DNA of 64,000 nt, taken from assembly GCF_009870125.1 (NCBI RefSeq), contig NC_046679.1, positions 12,834,001 through 12,898,000 on the forward strand. Reading direction: 5' to 3'. The DNA is from Drosophila pseudoobscura. Its lineage: Eukaryota > Arthropoda > Insecta > Diptera > Drosophilidae. The position numbers and the translations under genes are program-made. Each line of letters opens with the position of its first letter. Position 1 is the first letter of the stretch. The notes below the pieces were generated by a model, which saw only the letters and a program-made list of their open reading frames with translations, was not told the origin of the DNA and made no database searches. Below are positions 24,101 to 35,138 of this stretch, piece after piece.

Positions 24101-24185
24101 CGCCACTATCTCCATTTTGGTTTTCAAATATTCAAGTCATTCTTTACTTCATCTTGTCTCTGGAAACTGCAAAAAAAAAATTACG

Positions 24186-25446
24186 ATGAAAGACCTCGCA
24201 TTGTTTCACAACAAGAATTTGCAAAATTACGCAGGTTTAGAAATCAAGGATCTATATGTGATATACAAGAAACTGCAGATGGAGTTGGAGCTTATCCAGG
24301 TGCAAGAAGATTACATTATAGAGGAGCAACGTAATTTGAAGAAGGAATTCATACACGCCCAGGAGGAGGTGAAGCGTATAAAAGCAGTACCCTTGGTTAT
24401 TGGCCAGTTTCTAGAGCCAGTTGATTCAAACAATGGCATCGTAGCTTCTACCACTGGCTCAAACTACTATGTCCGTGTTCTGTCTACCATTGATAGAGAG
24501 CAACTGAAGCCGTCGGCATCGGTGGCCCTGCACAAGCAGAGCAACTGTTTGGTGGATTTGGTACCGCCAGAGGCTGACAGCACCATCTCTATGCTATCGG
24601 CGGATGAGAAGCCCGATGTGAGCTACTCGGACATTGGTGGTCTCGACATGCAGAAGCAAGAGATTCGCGAGGCGGTTGAGCTGCCACTCACGCATGCTCA
24701 TCTTTATAAGCAAATTGGTGGGTACATATCATAACTTATTTTGTAGGTTAACTTTTGAATTGTCCACCTCAGGCATTGACCCTCCTCGTGGCGTCCTACT
24801 TTACGGCCCGCCGGGATGCGGCAAGACTATGCTGGCCAAGGCTGTGGCACACCACACAACCGCCAACTTTATAAGTGTTGTGGGCTCGGAGTTTGTTCAG
24901 AAGTACTTGGGCGAGGGGCCACGTATGGTGCGCGACCTTTTCCGCCTGGCAAAGCAGAATTGTCCGTCGGTCATCTTTATTGATGAAATCGATGCCATCG
25001 CCACCAAGCGCTTTGACGCACAAACGGGCGCAGATCGCGAAGTTCAGCGCATACTGCTAGAGCTTCTCAACCAAATGGACGGCTTCGATGAAACAACCAA
25101 CGTTAAGGTGATTATGGCCACTAACCGGGCTGACACTCTAGATCCAGCTCTGCTCCGTCCGGGGCGCATGGACCGTAAGATAGAGTTTCCCTTGCCAGAT
25201 CGTCGTCAGAAGCGTTTGGTCTTCACGACCATAACCTCCAAAATGAATCTGGGGGAGGACGTTGACTTGGAGGACATAATAGCACGTCCCGACAAGATAT
25301 CCAACGCAGACATTAATGCCATATGCCAGGAGGCCGGCATGCATGCCGTTCGTGAGAATCGTTATGTCGTCAATGCAAAGGATTTGGAAAAAGGCTACAA
25401 AGCAAGCGTGCGCAAGGATGAGGCCCAGCACGAGTTCTACAATTAA
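24186..25446 (+). CDS. Rpt3R: 26S proteasome regulatory ATPase Rpt3-related
   Basis: Exons 24186-24717 and 24773-25446 give 401 residues, slightly shorter than canonical Rpt3. An N-terminal coiled coil (about 20-75) leads into an OB domain, then the AAA module. That module has Walker A GPPGCGKT, Walker B FIDEID, the second region of homology with Arg fingers ([18 protein letters not shown]), and sensor II. The C-terminus ends HEFYN, retaining a hydrophobic-Tyr-X tail that docks in the 20S alpha ring (Rpt3 itself usually ends FYK). In D. melanogaster, Rpt3R is a testis-biased paralogue. The short N-terminus and shared order next to ALG12 favour Rpt3R over Rpt3. All catalytic residues are present, so an active ATPase subunit is expected. 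Confidence 0.85.
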
Positions 25447-25674
25447 AAACCAAATGTATTAACAATAATAATAAATTGGCGAATAGCGCATTCGTTGAAA
25501 CTTTTAAATTGTTCCCGCCGGTGTCTGGGAGGAAGGCGCGAAATTGCGATTGTCTTTCGATAGCAATGGCGTGGGTTCGATGGCGAACAGATCAGCTGTT
25601 TGTTCAAAATTGTGCGATTTTTGTTTTGATTTGCCGGGTCCAATTAATGGCATTTGCAACTGCGAGTGTCCAAA

Positions 25675-28600
25675 ATGATGCACTTAGAGAGGTATGTGAC
25701 TCGTATAAAGCCTGCAATAGAAGGCTTTATTAACGACCCCAGAAAGGACACGTTGTCGCTGGTAGAAAGAGAAATCGAGGGATTCAACTTTGGGGAAATG
25801 CGCATATACCAGGTTCAGACCGTGGTTCCCCTGGTGGTCAAGCTCAATGATCTAACCGGGTAAGTGACTCCACATCTGCTTCAAAGCATTGTTATATAGT
25901 GTTTACTCCTCACCATAGGGAGAGCCAGGAGTTGCGCACCGGCCTGATGAACTGCTTGAGGAACATAGTCTCGCACTCGTATCTGGCCGATGAGAAGGGG
26001 CTGCGCTCCATACTGGTCGTGGTGCTACAACAAATACGAGACTCCAAAGGAGCCGTCATGCGGCCAAATCTCTCCGAGGAAATTAAGCTGGCCGCAGTTC
26101 TATGCATACACGAGGCACTTAGTCGCTGTACAACGGATGTGCTTGAGGCATTCTACACAAACGAGACGGTAGTGGTCATTGGGCAGATATTGCTCACGCT
26201 GCTCGAAATCATTGAGGCTGAGAAATATCGTAAGCTAGTCAAGGCAGCTCTGCAATGCCTGATGGTCCTTTTTTACGTCCACAATGAGTCGGATCGTTGC
26301 GATGTGGTGCTGCGCAGCCAGGTGGCAAATACAATATTCATTTTCCTACCCAAAGTTCTTATTGTATTGTTTAAAGCGTCTTTGAAAGATGAAAAAGTCG
26401 GCGAGACCATTAAATCGGTAAGTATGCGCTGGCCCTAAAAAAACGAATTAATATTCAATTGGTTCCTCGTAGATGTCTATTCAGGCATTGGGGCGAATCA
26501 TCTGCATCATGTTTGAAGAAACTACTGAGGAGTTCAAAAAGCTGCGCTATGACGTGAAAGCCTTCAGAAATCTGTTCAACAACTCTAAGGACTGTCCGGC
26601 TGAGGCCTGCGAGTACAACTATTTTGGCAACAAGAGTTCCACGGCCGAAGAGAAAGAGGAGCGCCTGCATCAAATGCAGAAGGACCGGCGTTCTCTTTCT
26701 TGGGTGATGGCCACTTCGCGACGCATTCGACCTATTCTTGTGGAAACGAGCATCCTGCGTGCCCACACGTCGCCCAGTGTGCGCAGCACCTATGCTGAAA
26801 TGTGCTGCCTGCTTCTCACAGACTGTGCCCACAATCTGCGAAGCAACTTTATACATATATTGGAGAGCGTGTTGGCCCTTTCCGAGGACGACGACCGGAA
26901 GATATCCCAGTTGTGTAAGGACACCCTTTTGCAGCTGCAGCAGCAGCCCAACAGCCAGCATATATTCGATGAGAATGCAGAGCTACTGCTCGATGCCCAC
27001 CTCAACAAATGGCCACGCGTTTTGCACCGCGGTGAAGACAACGAGCAGTTCGCTGAGCTGCTTTTCTTGAAGGGATTTCTGCGCAACGTCAATGCGGAAA
27101 AGCTGCAGTTGTTTTTCCTGGTTCCAAAAAACCTTGAAATGTTCGTTACATGTTTGTTAACAGCGCTCGATATGCGCACAACCCGCGATCTTTTGAACGA
27201 GGAGTACTCACTGCGTCGCATCCAAGACGGAAAATCCAAAGAGCTGGCAGCCGAATTCGTGAAGTTGCCTTGGCGTCAGTTCAAGCATGTCAGCTCAAAG
27301 CGCACTGTAGATATTCTATCGGACATTGCAGCGTTGCTGGGCGCTGAGCCGGCCATAAATCGGATCATCTTCGATTACTGCCAGGATCTAGTACTGCAGA
27401 GATCTTCGGCCATGAATGAGTCTATTTTACTCTTAACAATGATGGTGTCGCCGCAAGCAAAGACAGCACGCGAAAGTCGCCTAGTTCTGGCTGAACTTTT
27501 GCTTGAGCAGATCCTCCGCGACGAACACTGGAGCTTGGCACTGCAGCCGGACGCGGCCTGGCGCCTCAAGGTCGACAAGGTAGGTACCAAGGTGAAGTCT
27601 TAAACAACGAGAGAAACAATAACAAGTCAATTTCTTAAGCCCACGCAATGGTTTGAGGACCGCACACCCGGTCTCTACTCGTCCGCTATCGAGGTGCGTA
27701 CCCAAGACTGTGATTCGGATGACGAGCAGACTGAGGTTGTCCACAGTCGTGTGAGCATTGCGGATGCCCAATTTAATGTGCTGCACACTTGCCTAATTCT
27801 GGATGCGGTGGGACATTGCGCAAAGTTCATTGGCGACACCTTCGACCGCCATATATTCTTGAGTTTGCACAGAGTGCTGCTAAAATTAGCCAGCAGTAAT
27901 ACCTTCGTCCACCATGCAGCCACATTTGCCTTTGTGTCCATGCAGTTGGCACTAAAATACGCAGAGCCCTCGCATTTCATAGAGTGCTCGACAGACTATA
28001 TCACCTTTCATTTAAATGCTTTGCTCAAGAGGGTGAGTAATCGATGCCAATCGCCTTCTTAAATGTGTCTAATTTTTTGAACTTCCAGTCACCAGAGAGC
28101 ACCGCTGCCGTGGACATTCTCACCGTGGTCTTGCAGTATAGCAGCCGGCTCAATGTTCCTCATCTGGACAGCATATTCCAGACCATTCGCGAGGAGTGTT
28201 CCAAGTCTCATCAGACGGGCAATGTTCAGTCTTATCTGCGCGTATTTAATGCATTCCTAAAGCATGTCAGCCACTGGCATAGCAACACAACGGCGGAGAT
28301 TAATGCCGAGCAGCCACCCATGCAGGTTGATGAGGATCAGAGCGTGTTGAGCACTTGGCTTCATGTTCTTGAAAAGCCACAGCTCCTACAAGATGAAAAC
28401 GCCGACATCAACATGGACGAACCGGTGGCGGAAGACTTGCCGGAGTCCGATACAGAGCCGGAACCTATAAAGCCCGTTCTACCACGACATATTGAAATCA
28501 TAAAAGATATTCTAGGACAAGTCATAAAGTTTGTCTCGACTGCTGAGCAGTCGCAGCAGATTGTCGCCCTGGAATGTTTTGCCAGTGGTGTGCCACTTCT

Positions 28601-29207
28601 GGCCGATTATGAGAACGAACTCCTGCCACTAGTACATCTCATTTGGCGGCCGCTCGTGGAGAAGTTTCGGCAGAAGGACGCCTTGGTGCTGAACCGTTGT
28701 TTCACATTGTTGCATCTGCTTGGGATCCATGCGAAGGATTTTATAGCGAAACGAAGCCTCAGGTGAGCATAAATAGAAGCTTGTCTAAAATTAGCAATCC
28801 TCAAAATTGTGTATTCTCTTGTTAGCGATGTCATACCTCAACTGAAGCAGTTCCTCAAGGTGGCCAGCGTGCATAGCAAGAGCGAAACCCCGCTAGCCCA
28901 AACTCAGGAGTACAAGCTGCAACTGTTGTTGCTGCAGAGCTTGGGAGACCTTATACTAGGCTTGCAGCTGGAAGGGAAACATCTGCACGATCTGCTGACC
29001 ACTGTGGCGCTGTACCTGTCTCAGGCCCAACCCCCAGAGCTGCAGACGTTGGCACGAAAATTTTTCCTCCAGCTGGCTGTCTATAATGGCCCCTTTGTAT
29101 ATGTAACATTGCTCCAGCGGGCACACCTCAAAGATAGCAAGACAAATGTCAGCCAGATCTTTGGTTCCATGGGCTTTAGAATAGCCAGCGAAGCAGACTT
29201 GCAGTAA
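25675..29207 (+). CDS. TELO2-interacting protein 1 (TTI1) homologue, HEAT-repeat protein
   Basis: Six exons (25675-25859, 25919-26417, 26473-27579, 27640-28032, 28089-28762, 28826-29207) join without frame breaks into 1079 residues. The whole protein is alpha-solenoid in character. Segments match the TTI1 pattern: LSEEIKLAAVLCIHEAL, KYRKLVKAALQCLMVLF, VALECFASGVPLL and LVHLIWRPLVEKF. An acidic low-complexity stretch (about residues 790-850) interrupts the helices. With TELO2 and TTI2, TTI1 forms the TTT complex that works with Hsp90 to stabilise PIKK kinases such as mTOR, ATM and SMG1. I recall the fly gene as CG16908. The ATG is the first of an ATG-ATG pair ahead of HLERYVTRIKPAIEGF. It starts only about 230 nt after the Rpt3R stop. 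Confidence 0.85.
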
Positions 29208-30138
29208 TAAAGAACAGAACACTTTAACTATATTATTTCACAATTGCTCTATTCTGTATTCTGTTCACTCGATTAACATTACAGGCTTTAATGCTAAGTG
29301 TCTTTTAATGCATTGTTTTCGGATCAGATAGTACATATTTGATACACATTTAATTATGGTAATAATATTTTTGGATTATTGATTGATTCTCTCTTCTCAA
29401 GCGCAAGGAGGAGGAAAATATCGAAAAAGATTTGACTGGAGATATCTCTGTAACTTGAATATGTTTATTAAAGTGACTTTTATAATATAAACAAGGCAAG
29501 GATAAAAAAAAACAAAAAATAATTTATACACAGTTGTTGGAGGAGGAAGGAGGAGGAGCATTTAGAACAAAAACCGAATTGAATTTAATATATTTGTTTG
29601 TATGGTATATTTATGTATGCATATGTATACTGTACTGGGGTTTTGGTGGCCAATGACTAAATGCTATGCATGAACAAACATTTTAATTTCATTTCTCATT
29701 TCCTTCTCAACTTACACTCGTACGTGCAACCGCGCAGATGCTTGGCACCGATAAAACTTAGCATCCGACTTCTAAAGCCACTATACACTATAACATCCTC
29801 GATCTGTATCTGTATCAAATATAGCTGAATTTTATAAAATGATTGCTGTTTCTGTTTCCGTTTGAATCTTTTGTGTAATTGTGATTCTTTTTACGCCTCT
29901 CGTCGCACTTAAGTAGTGAATCAGCCCGTTGCAGTGTGTGCATAAAAGTCTATTGAGCATCTCCAGAATCCTCTGCATCCTATTTCTGAATTTTCTTTGT
30001 TCGTTGCAAGCTGTCTGACTGCTCTGTGGTTGTGTGGGTTCTCAAGCTGTTTGTTTGCAGATGTGTGTGTGTATTTGTGTGTGAGGAAGTATGTGTTTAG
30101 CTATTGTAGTTATTTGGGAACTGACTCGACTTCTATGA
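29208..30138. other. 3' UTR region between TTI1 homologue and PpD3
   Basis: The convergent 3' ends leave about 930 nt. AATAAA just after the TTI1 stop (about 29207-29212) marks its poly(A) site. The remaining AT-rich sequence with TG runs near 30060-30090 is probably the PpD3 3' UTR. No gene is visible. Confidence 0.5.
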
Positions 30139-32321
30139 CTACGCCAGCCAGTGCATTAAGCTGTTGGCATAGGCCATCGGCTTGACATCGGGATGTGGCT
30201 AAACAAAATAAACAAAAAAATATTGTCAAGAAAACGACTTTTTGAGAACATTTGCTTTAATTCTTACCACAGCCTTGAATGATGTGTAATTTGGTTTCAT
30301 GTCGTTACCCGTAATTGTAATAAATGCGCCCATATTGCCCATAGTATCACTAAAAAGAATATAAGAACATAGTTTGTCTTTAGGAAAAAGGTTAAGCGTT
30401 GATTACTTACCAATAGTTCGGGGCAGAGAAGACGGTGATGCATTGTCCGTTGTGGGCCACCTCGTAGCCCATATCCTTGACTTCGTGGCTGCGTATGATA
30501 TAGTCCAAGTTATTCAGCTTACAGAATGCTTCAGTTACATCTGGGCCAAACTGTATGCCGACACCGCGCTTGGACGGCCCTCGGCCCATCCATTGCTGTG
30601 GATCGGACCACAACAATTCGCACATGAGTCCCTCCTCGGGTGGCTGACAGTTTCGCTCGATTCTCCTGATGTTGTCCAGTGTGACATTATCCGAGGAAAA
30701 GAGGCCGCCGTGCATCACCAGTATCTTCTGATTGATGCAGTGGCACAGTGGCAGCCAGTTGAACACTTGCGTGAATATGTCCGCCATGGTGCTAGTGTAT
30801 TTAGCTGTTACCTCGCCCGTGAACCCGTACATTTGGTTCATATTGATACTCTCATGGTTACCTAGAATCAGTAGGATATTGTTCAGAGGACTTAATTGAC
30901 TTTTTGATGAGTTTAAAACTTACCGCGGGATAAGAAGAAATGATTGGGATAAAGCAGTTTGAAGCCAAACAACGTGAAAATGCATTCCACAGAAAAGGAG
31001 CCTCTGTCCACAAAGTCACCATTGAACAAATAGGGATTCTTCTCGGATGGCAGACCATTTATATCGAATATGTTCATCAAATCATAGAACTGGCCGTGTA
31101 TGTCACCGCAAATCGTAAACTTATCCTCATCCTTCACAGTGATGTCCACCAGAGAGGGCTGGGCTCGCATGTAAGTATCAATTTCGCAGAGTATCTAAAA
31201 TGGGAGGGATTTATGTCGTGTTTTCGATGTGCCTTGTCTTACGCATTCTCACTTTGTAGGCGAATTTGCGATGCAAACGCTTTTGTCCCTTGTAATGCTC
31301 CATCAGATCCTTCATAAACTGCAAGGTTACTTTTCCATCCTCCAGTTGTGGTCCTTTGTAGTCATCCTCAATAGCTGGAATGCCCAGATAATTATACATT
31401 AGCTACATAATACTAATAGTGGCTACTTACTTATGGTTTCCATGTCCCTGTACATCTCTGAGAGCGTTTTTTCGGGCTTGTCAACTGCAATGGCCCGCTC
31501 GAAGGCACGCATTTTCACAATCTTCGTGCACTCCGTGAATTTGAGCTTAGCATCCTTGTCATTGGGTCTGCACTTGGCTACCTGTAAATATATTCAACGG
31601 CTGTTCATATGTTGAACTTTGCTGGCGAGGTTCTACTTACAAATTCAAAGTCGCATAGCGCCTGCTTGAACTTTCCCAGCGACATATGTGCCGCTGCCCG
31701 ACGGTAGTATCCCTTCAGGTATCCAGGATCTGCTTTTACCGCCGACACACCGTCCTGCAGGGCATAGCCAAAGCTTTCCTGGCGCAGATGAGCCAACGAT
31801 CGGTTGGCATAATAAACCGCGCTGTTGGGATACAGGTCTATGGCTTTGGTATACATGTCGATGGCTTTTGTAAATTCCTTGGCTGTTCACATGTTGGGAA
31901 ATCGAAGGAAATTGGGTCAGTAACATTACTAATTATTCTCTCATGATATGCTAGGCGCTTGGAACTTGGGGACTTGTAAATTATAGCACAGTGATAGTTT
32001 TTGTTCCTGTTTTCAGGTTAGGTTGAAAAAGGTACTCGGAATGTATGGTTTTGCAACGCATATGGATGTCCATGCACTCTGCAATCTGGGAATGGCACGG
32101 TGTATGTTATAAATTGAAGTGTGTCACTTACTTTTGAGCAAATCATTTCCCTGATTTTTGTACTGCTCGGCCGCGGCAAAATCTTGATCATTTTTTGGGC
32201 CGCCCTCTTCTAATACCGATTCTGGTTCCTTGCTGTCCGTAATCTCCGCGTTAGCTGCGCCCGGCTGTTTTTGGTAGCTTTCGCCAGCCACTTGCTGTGT
32301 TTCTAGCTTGGACGAAGACAT
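30139..32321 (-). CDS. PpD3: Serine/threonine protein phosphatase 5 (TPR phosphatase)
   Basis: Eight exons on the reverse strand: 32132-32321, 31641-31882, 31431-31581, 31253-31374, 30924-31194, 30411-30861, 30268-30349 and 30139-30198. They give 522 residues, the expected PP5 length. After a variable N-terminus come three TPR repeats ([20 protein letters not shown], and ANRSLAHLR in the next). A linker ([16 protein letters not shown]) precedes the PPP catalytic core. The core has the metal-binding motifs [20 protein letters not shown] and RGNHES, then LLWSDPQ, IRSHEV and VFSAPNYCD. PP5 binds Hsp90 through its TPRs and dephosphorylates Hsp90 clients. The invariant catalytic residues are all seen. 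The last exon ends [13 protein letters not shown], the usual autoinhibitory C-terminal helix. Confidence 0.95.
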
Positions 32322-32900
32322 ATCTTTTGTTGTAATAAGTGATTTTCTAAAAGTTATTTACTGTCTGAAAATGTTCAAGGGTTGGCAAACGACAGGTTGA
32401 ATACTGCTAGTGCTGTGCAGTGCTGCCAACATCTATCAGAAATAAAAGCTGTTTCCAACTTGAAAAAAGCGAAAAAAGCTGAAAATTAAAAAAAGAATTA
32501 AATAAAAATGTATATTATGGTGTTAACAATTTTGTATTAAAGTGATATTTAATATGTATTTTATATTATTTTCATTAAGCCATCCAGCTCTGTGGGGCTA
32601 GCTTCTGATTCGCATCGTACCAATCATGATTATGTAATTATGTGGCACTTCGTAGTCAAAACAGCATTTTTCAAGTCTTCGCAAGCCATACCGTATATTA
32701 AAATAAAAACTAGTACACCTAATTCTGTTTTTATGATAGCAATGATAGCATTTGAAGTGCAACAGCTGCCATGTAAAAAAAATCATTTTTCTTTGAGCAC
32801 AAGATTTTGTTGACGGAAAAAAGTAAAAAAGTCAGGTTTTAGAATTTCGAAATAATCTGGTAAAATAGTGGTGGTATTGGCAAATATCGTTAAAAAAAAA

Positions 32901-33104
32901 ATGATGAACCGGCCACTTTATGCAATCTGTAGAAAAAAAGCCAAACACATTTATAAAAATCCACAATTCCCGCATCTGGTCGTAAAAATAACCAGATCTG
33001 ACGGGAAAGAGCGTAATCGACAGCACAGGTTCTGTAAAATATTATATCGATATGAAAACGACGAAAACAATAATCTAGTCAGTAATGCTAACTCTAACGG
33101 CTAA
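32901..33104 (+). CDS. Possible small basic protein (67 residues), unrecognised
   Basis: An open frame starting MMNRPLYAICRKKAKHIYK and ending in an Asn-rich tail lies alone between the divergent PpD3 and DUF4508 genes. It is followed within about 10 bases by an AATAAA-type signal (near 33114). The composition is basic, with the pattern FPHLVVKITRSDGKE in the middle. It has no signal peptide or membrane segment. I do not recognise a family, and the A-run just upstream of the ATG makes the start uncertain. It could be a young gene, a remnant or chance. Confidence 0.25.
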   Translation: MMNRPLYAICRKKAKHIYKNPQFPHLVVKITRSDGKERNRQHRFCKILYRYENDENNNLVSNANSNG

Positions 33105-33483
33105 ACATTTGAATAAATGTTTTATTTAATATCTGTTTTCTTATTTCGTTGATTTATGCTTATTTGAGACGTCTCACTACAGGTGCAGCTCGTCGATAAC
33201 GATATCGTGCAAACAGCTGACTTGAGTCGGATTTATACAAAGCGGAGCTGCGAGAAAACTTAGAAACGGAAACGGGTTTTATTGTTGGTATAGAAACTTT
33301 GGAGGCGCTGAGCTGCAGAGTATAGTATAGTAGAGTGTGGCATTGCAGTGGCAAGCAGCACCAGAAACAGTCCCAGCTCAGTTCAATACAGTGCATCATT
33401 GCAATTGAAAAGTATCAAGCCCGTGATTGTGAGCGAGTGCGGGGGTGCAATATCGTGGGAAACAGACGCGTAATCAAACGTAA

Positions 33484-34367
33484 ATGATGTCCATGAGCAA
33501 TCTATCAATAGACGGGGAATTCCGTTACATTATTCAATGGTTTCACGAGTGGAGCGAACTGCAGCGCGACGACTTTGTGTATGTGTTTGTGGAATACCTA
33601 ACCAGAGGCTCCAGTGTACATGTGAATGGCATTGTAAACGCCCTGGCAACCGCAGGCGTGCAGGACAAGCCCATGAGCTTGTTCCAGTGTCGTGTAAGTA
33701 TTAGAAAGTTCCCAGCCCCGGCGACCCGCAGCCCAATCTAACTGTGCATTGTCAACAGATTAAGCTGTTTCGTGAATGGAGCTCCAAGTGGCCGATCGAG
33801 TTCAAATGCCAGCTGCAGGAAAAGATCAACGAAATCGACTCGAAAGTGGGGGAAAAGATCATCAATGAGCTAAAGGGGCACCATGGCGGCGTGCACAATG
33901 GTGACGTAGCCGTTCATTTAAATGAAAATGGAGCAGCAGCGGGCGAAGACATCGAACTGGAGCAGCCTGCTGCAGTCGCAGCTGCTGTGCCAACTCCAGC
34001 AGCGGCTCCAGCAGCAGATGCGGCGTCTCTCGAGGCTCCGGCCCCCAACCAGGCGGTGGAGGCAGAAGCAGATAATGATAACCATTTAGCAGCGGTATTG
34101 CGTCAAGAAACGCCAGTTGATGACGACGACGAGAACGACAATGAGCAGCGTGCGTCTGCTGGCGACGATTGCAATGCTGATGTAAATGGCCATTATTTAT
34201 CGGCTACGGTGACAACAACTGCGGTGAATACATCGCCCTCGACATCTCCATCGCCCCAGCCCCAACCCCAGCCCCATCCCCAGCCGAGCGTCGAACCTGT
34301 AGAACAGGTCGAGAATAACGTTACAGTCTCGGTAGCGTCTCCCGAGGTGATACCCCCCGTGGCATAG
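33484..34367 (+). CDS. DUF4508 / C14orf119-family protein
   Basis: Exons 33484-33693 and 33759-34367 give 272 residues. The first 115 residues form a compact helical domain: FRYIIQWFHEWSELQRDDF, then DKPMSLFQCRIKLFREWSSK, then a WPIEFKCQLQEKI helix. Its spacing follows human C14orf119 (ILHWFANWSGPQRERFLEDL, then FECQLHLWDQWFRGW). The remainder is low complexity: Ala/Glu-rich, then acidic, then Pro-Gln-Pro repeats, so the fly protein carries a long disordered tail that the human one lacks. The molecular function of the family is not established to my knowledge. The intron is phase 0 with a GTAAGT donor. An ATG-ATG start makes the first Met slightly uncertain. Confidence 0.75.
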
Positions 34368-35138
34368 ATGCACAGAGTGCTTTCTTGTTCCCGAGACAAA
34401 CCAGAACAAATAATGCGAAGGCCTAATGAGTAGTTAAGTATTTTTAGTCGTATGACATTCCATTCTACAACATGCATTTCTAGTTATGTAAGTTCTACCG
34501 TTCGCGAATTCTATGAGATAAGCAAAACTAATCCGAACATCTACTGTTCTAAAGCACAAGCTAACCAACGACTTTGGGGTCACATAATCCTGCTCACATT
34601 CCATTTCTAATTTTGTGCGTATTTTTTTCATCAACTATCCTAAGCGCATCCATCAACTGTAAACTAAACACATACAGATAAAATACACGAGAAGAGCTCA
34701 TTTGAGAAGCTCCCCCCAATGCCAATGGCGAACGCATTCTATCCTATTCTGCAGATCTGGTTCCAAGTTTGGCGCGGGAAACGCACTGAAACATGTTTAG
34801 TTCGGTTCTCTTGGCTCTGGTTACTCAGCTTTTGCCGGCAATGTCTTTGCCCGCTTCAGACGCCGCTGCAGGCTGCCTGTCGTGCGATGTTTTGGGCAGC
34901 GGCCGCTCTTTTGTCTAAATTAAGTTTATGGCTTGATAATTGGCTTTTTCGTGTTCTCTTTTTGTTGTGATTCGTCGCCCCACATTGAAATCGAAATGGA
35001 AATGAAAATGGAAATAAGATATGTAAGCTCACAGATTGAACCAATTTATTTCAATTTCGCACATCGACGGGAAACGTTGTGCACGCGGCACCTCACAGAT
35101 TCATTCGTTTCCGATCAGTGATTGACAAAAAATACGAA
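34368..35138. other. Intergenic region before the clip protease cluster
   Basis: This holds the 3' UTR of the DUF4508 gene and the promoter of the first clip protease. Short overlapping frames occur but have no domain. A GC-rich patch near 34860-34915 is not obviously coding. I see no strong core promoter motif. Confidence 0.45.

Noticed and set aside
33514-33524. kappaB-like GGGGAATTCCG
   Set aside because: It lies inside the conserved first coding exon of the DUF4508 gene and encodes GEFR; it is explained by protein sequence.
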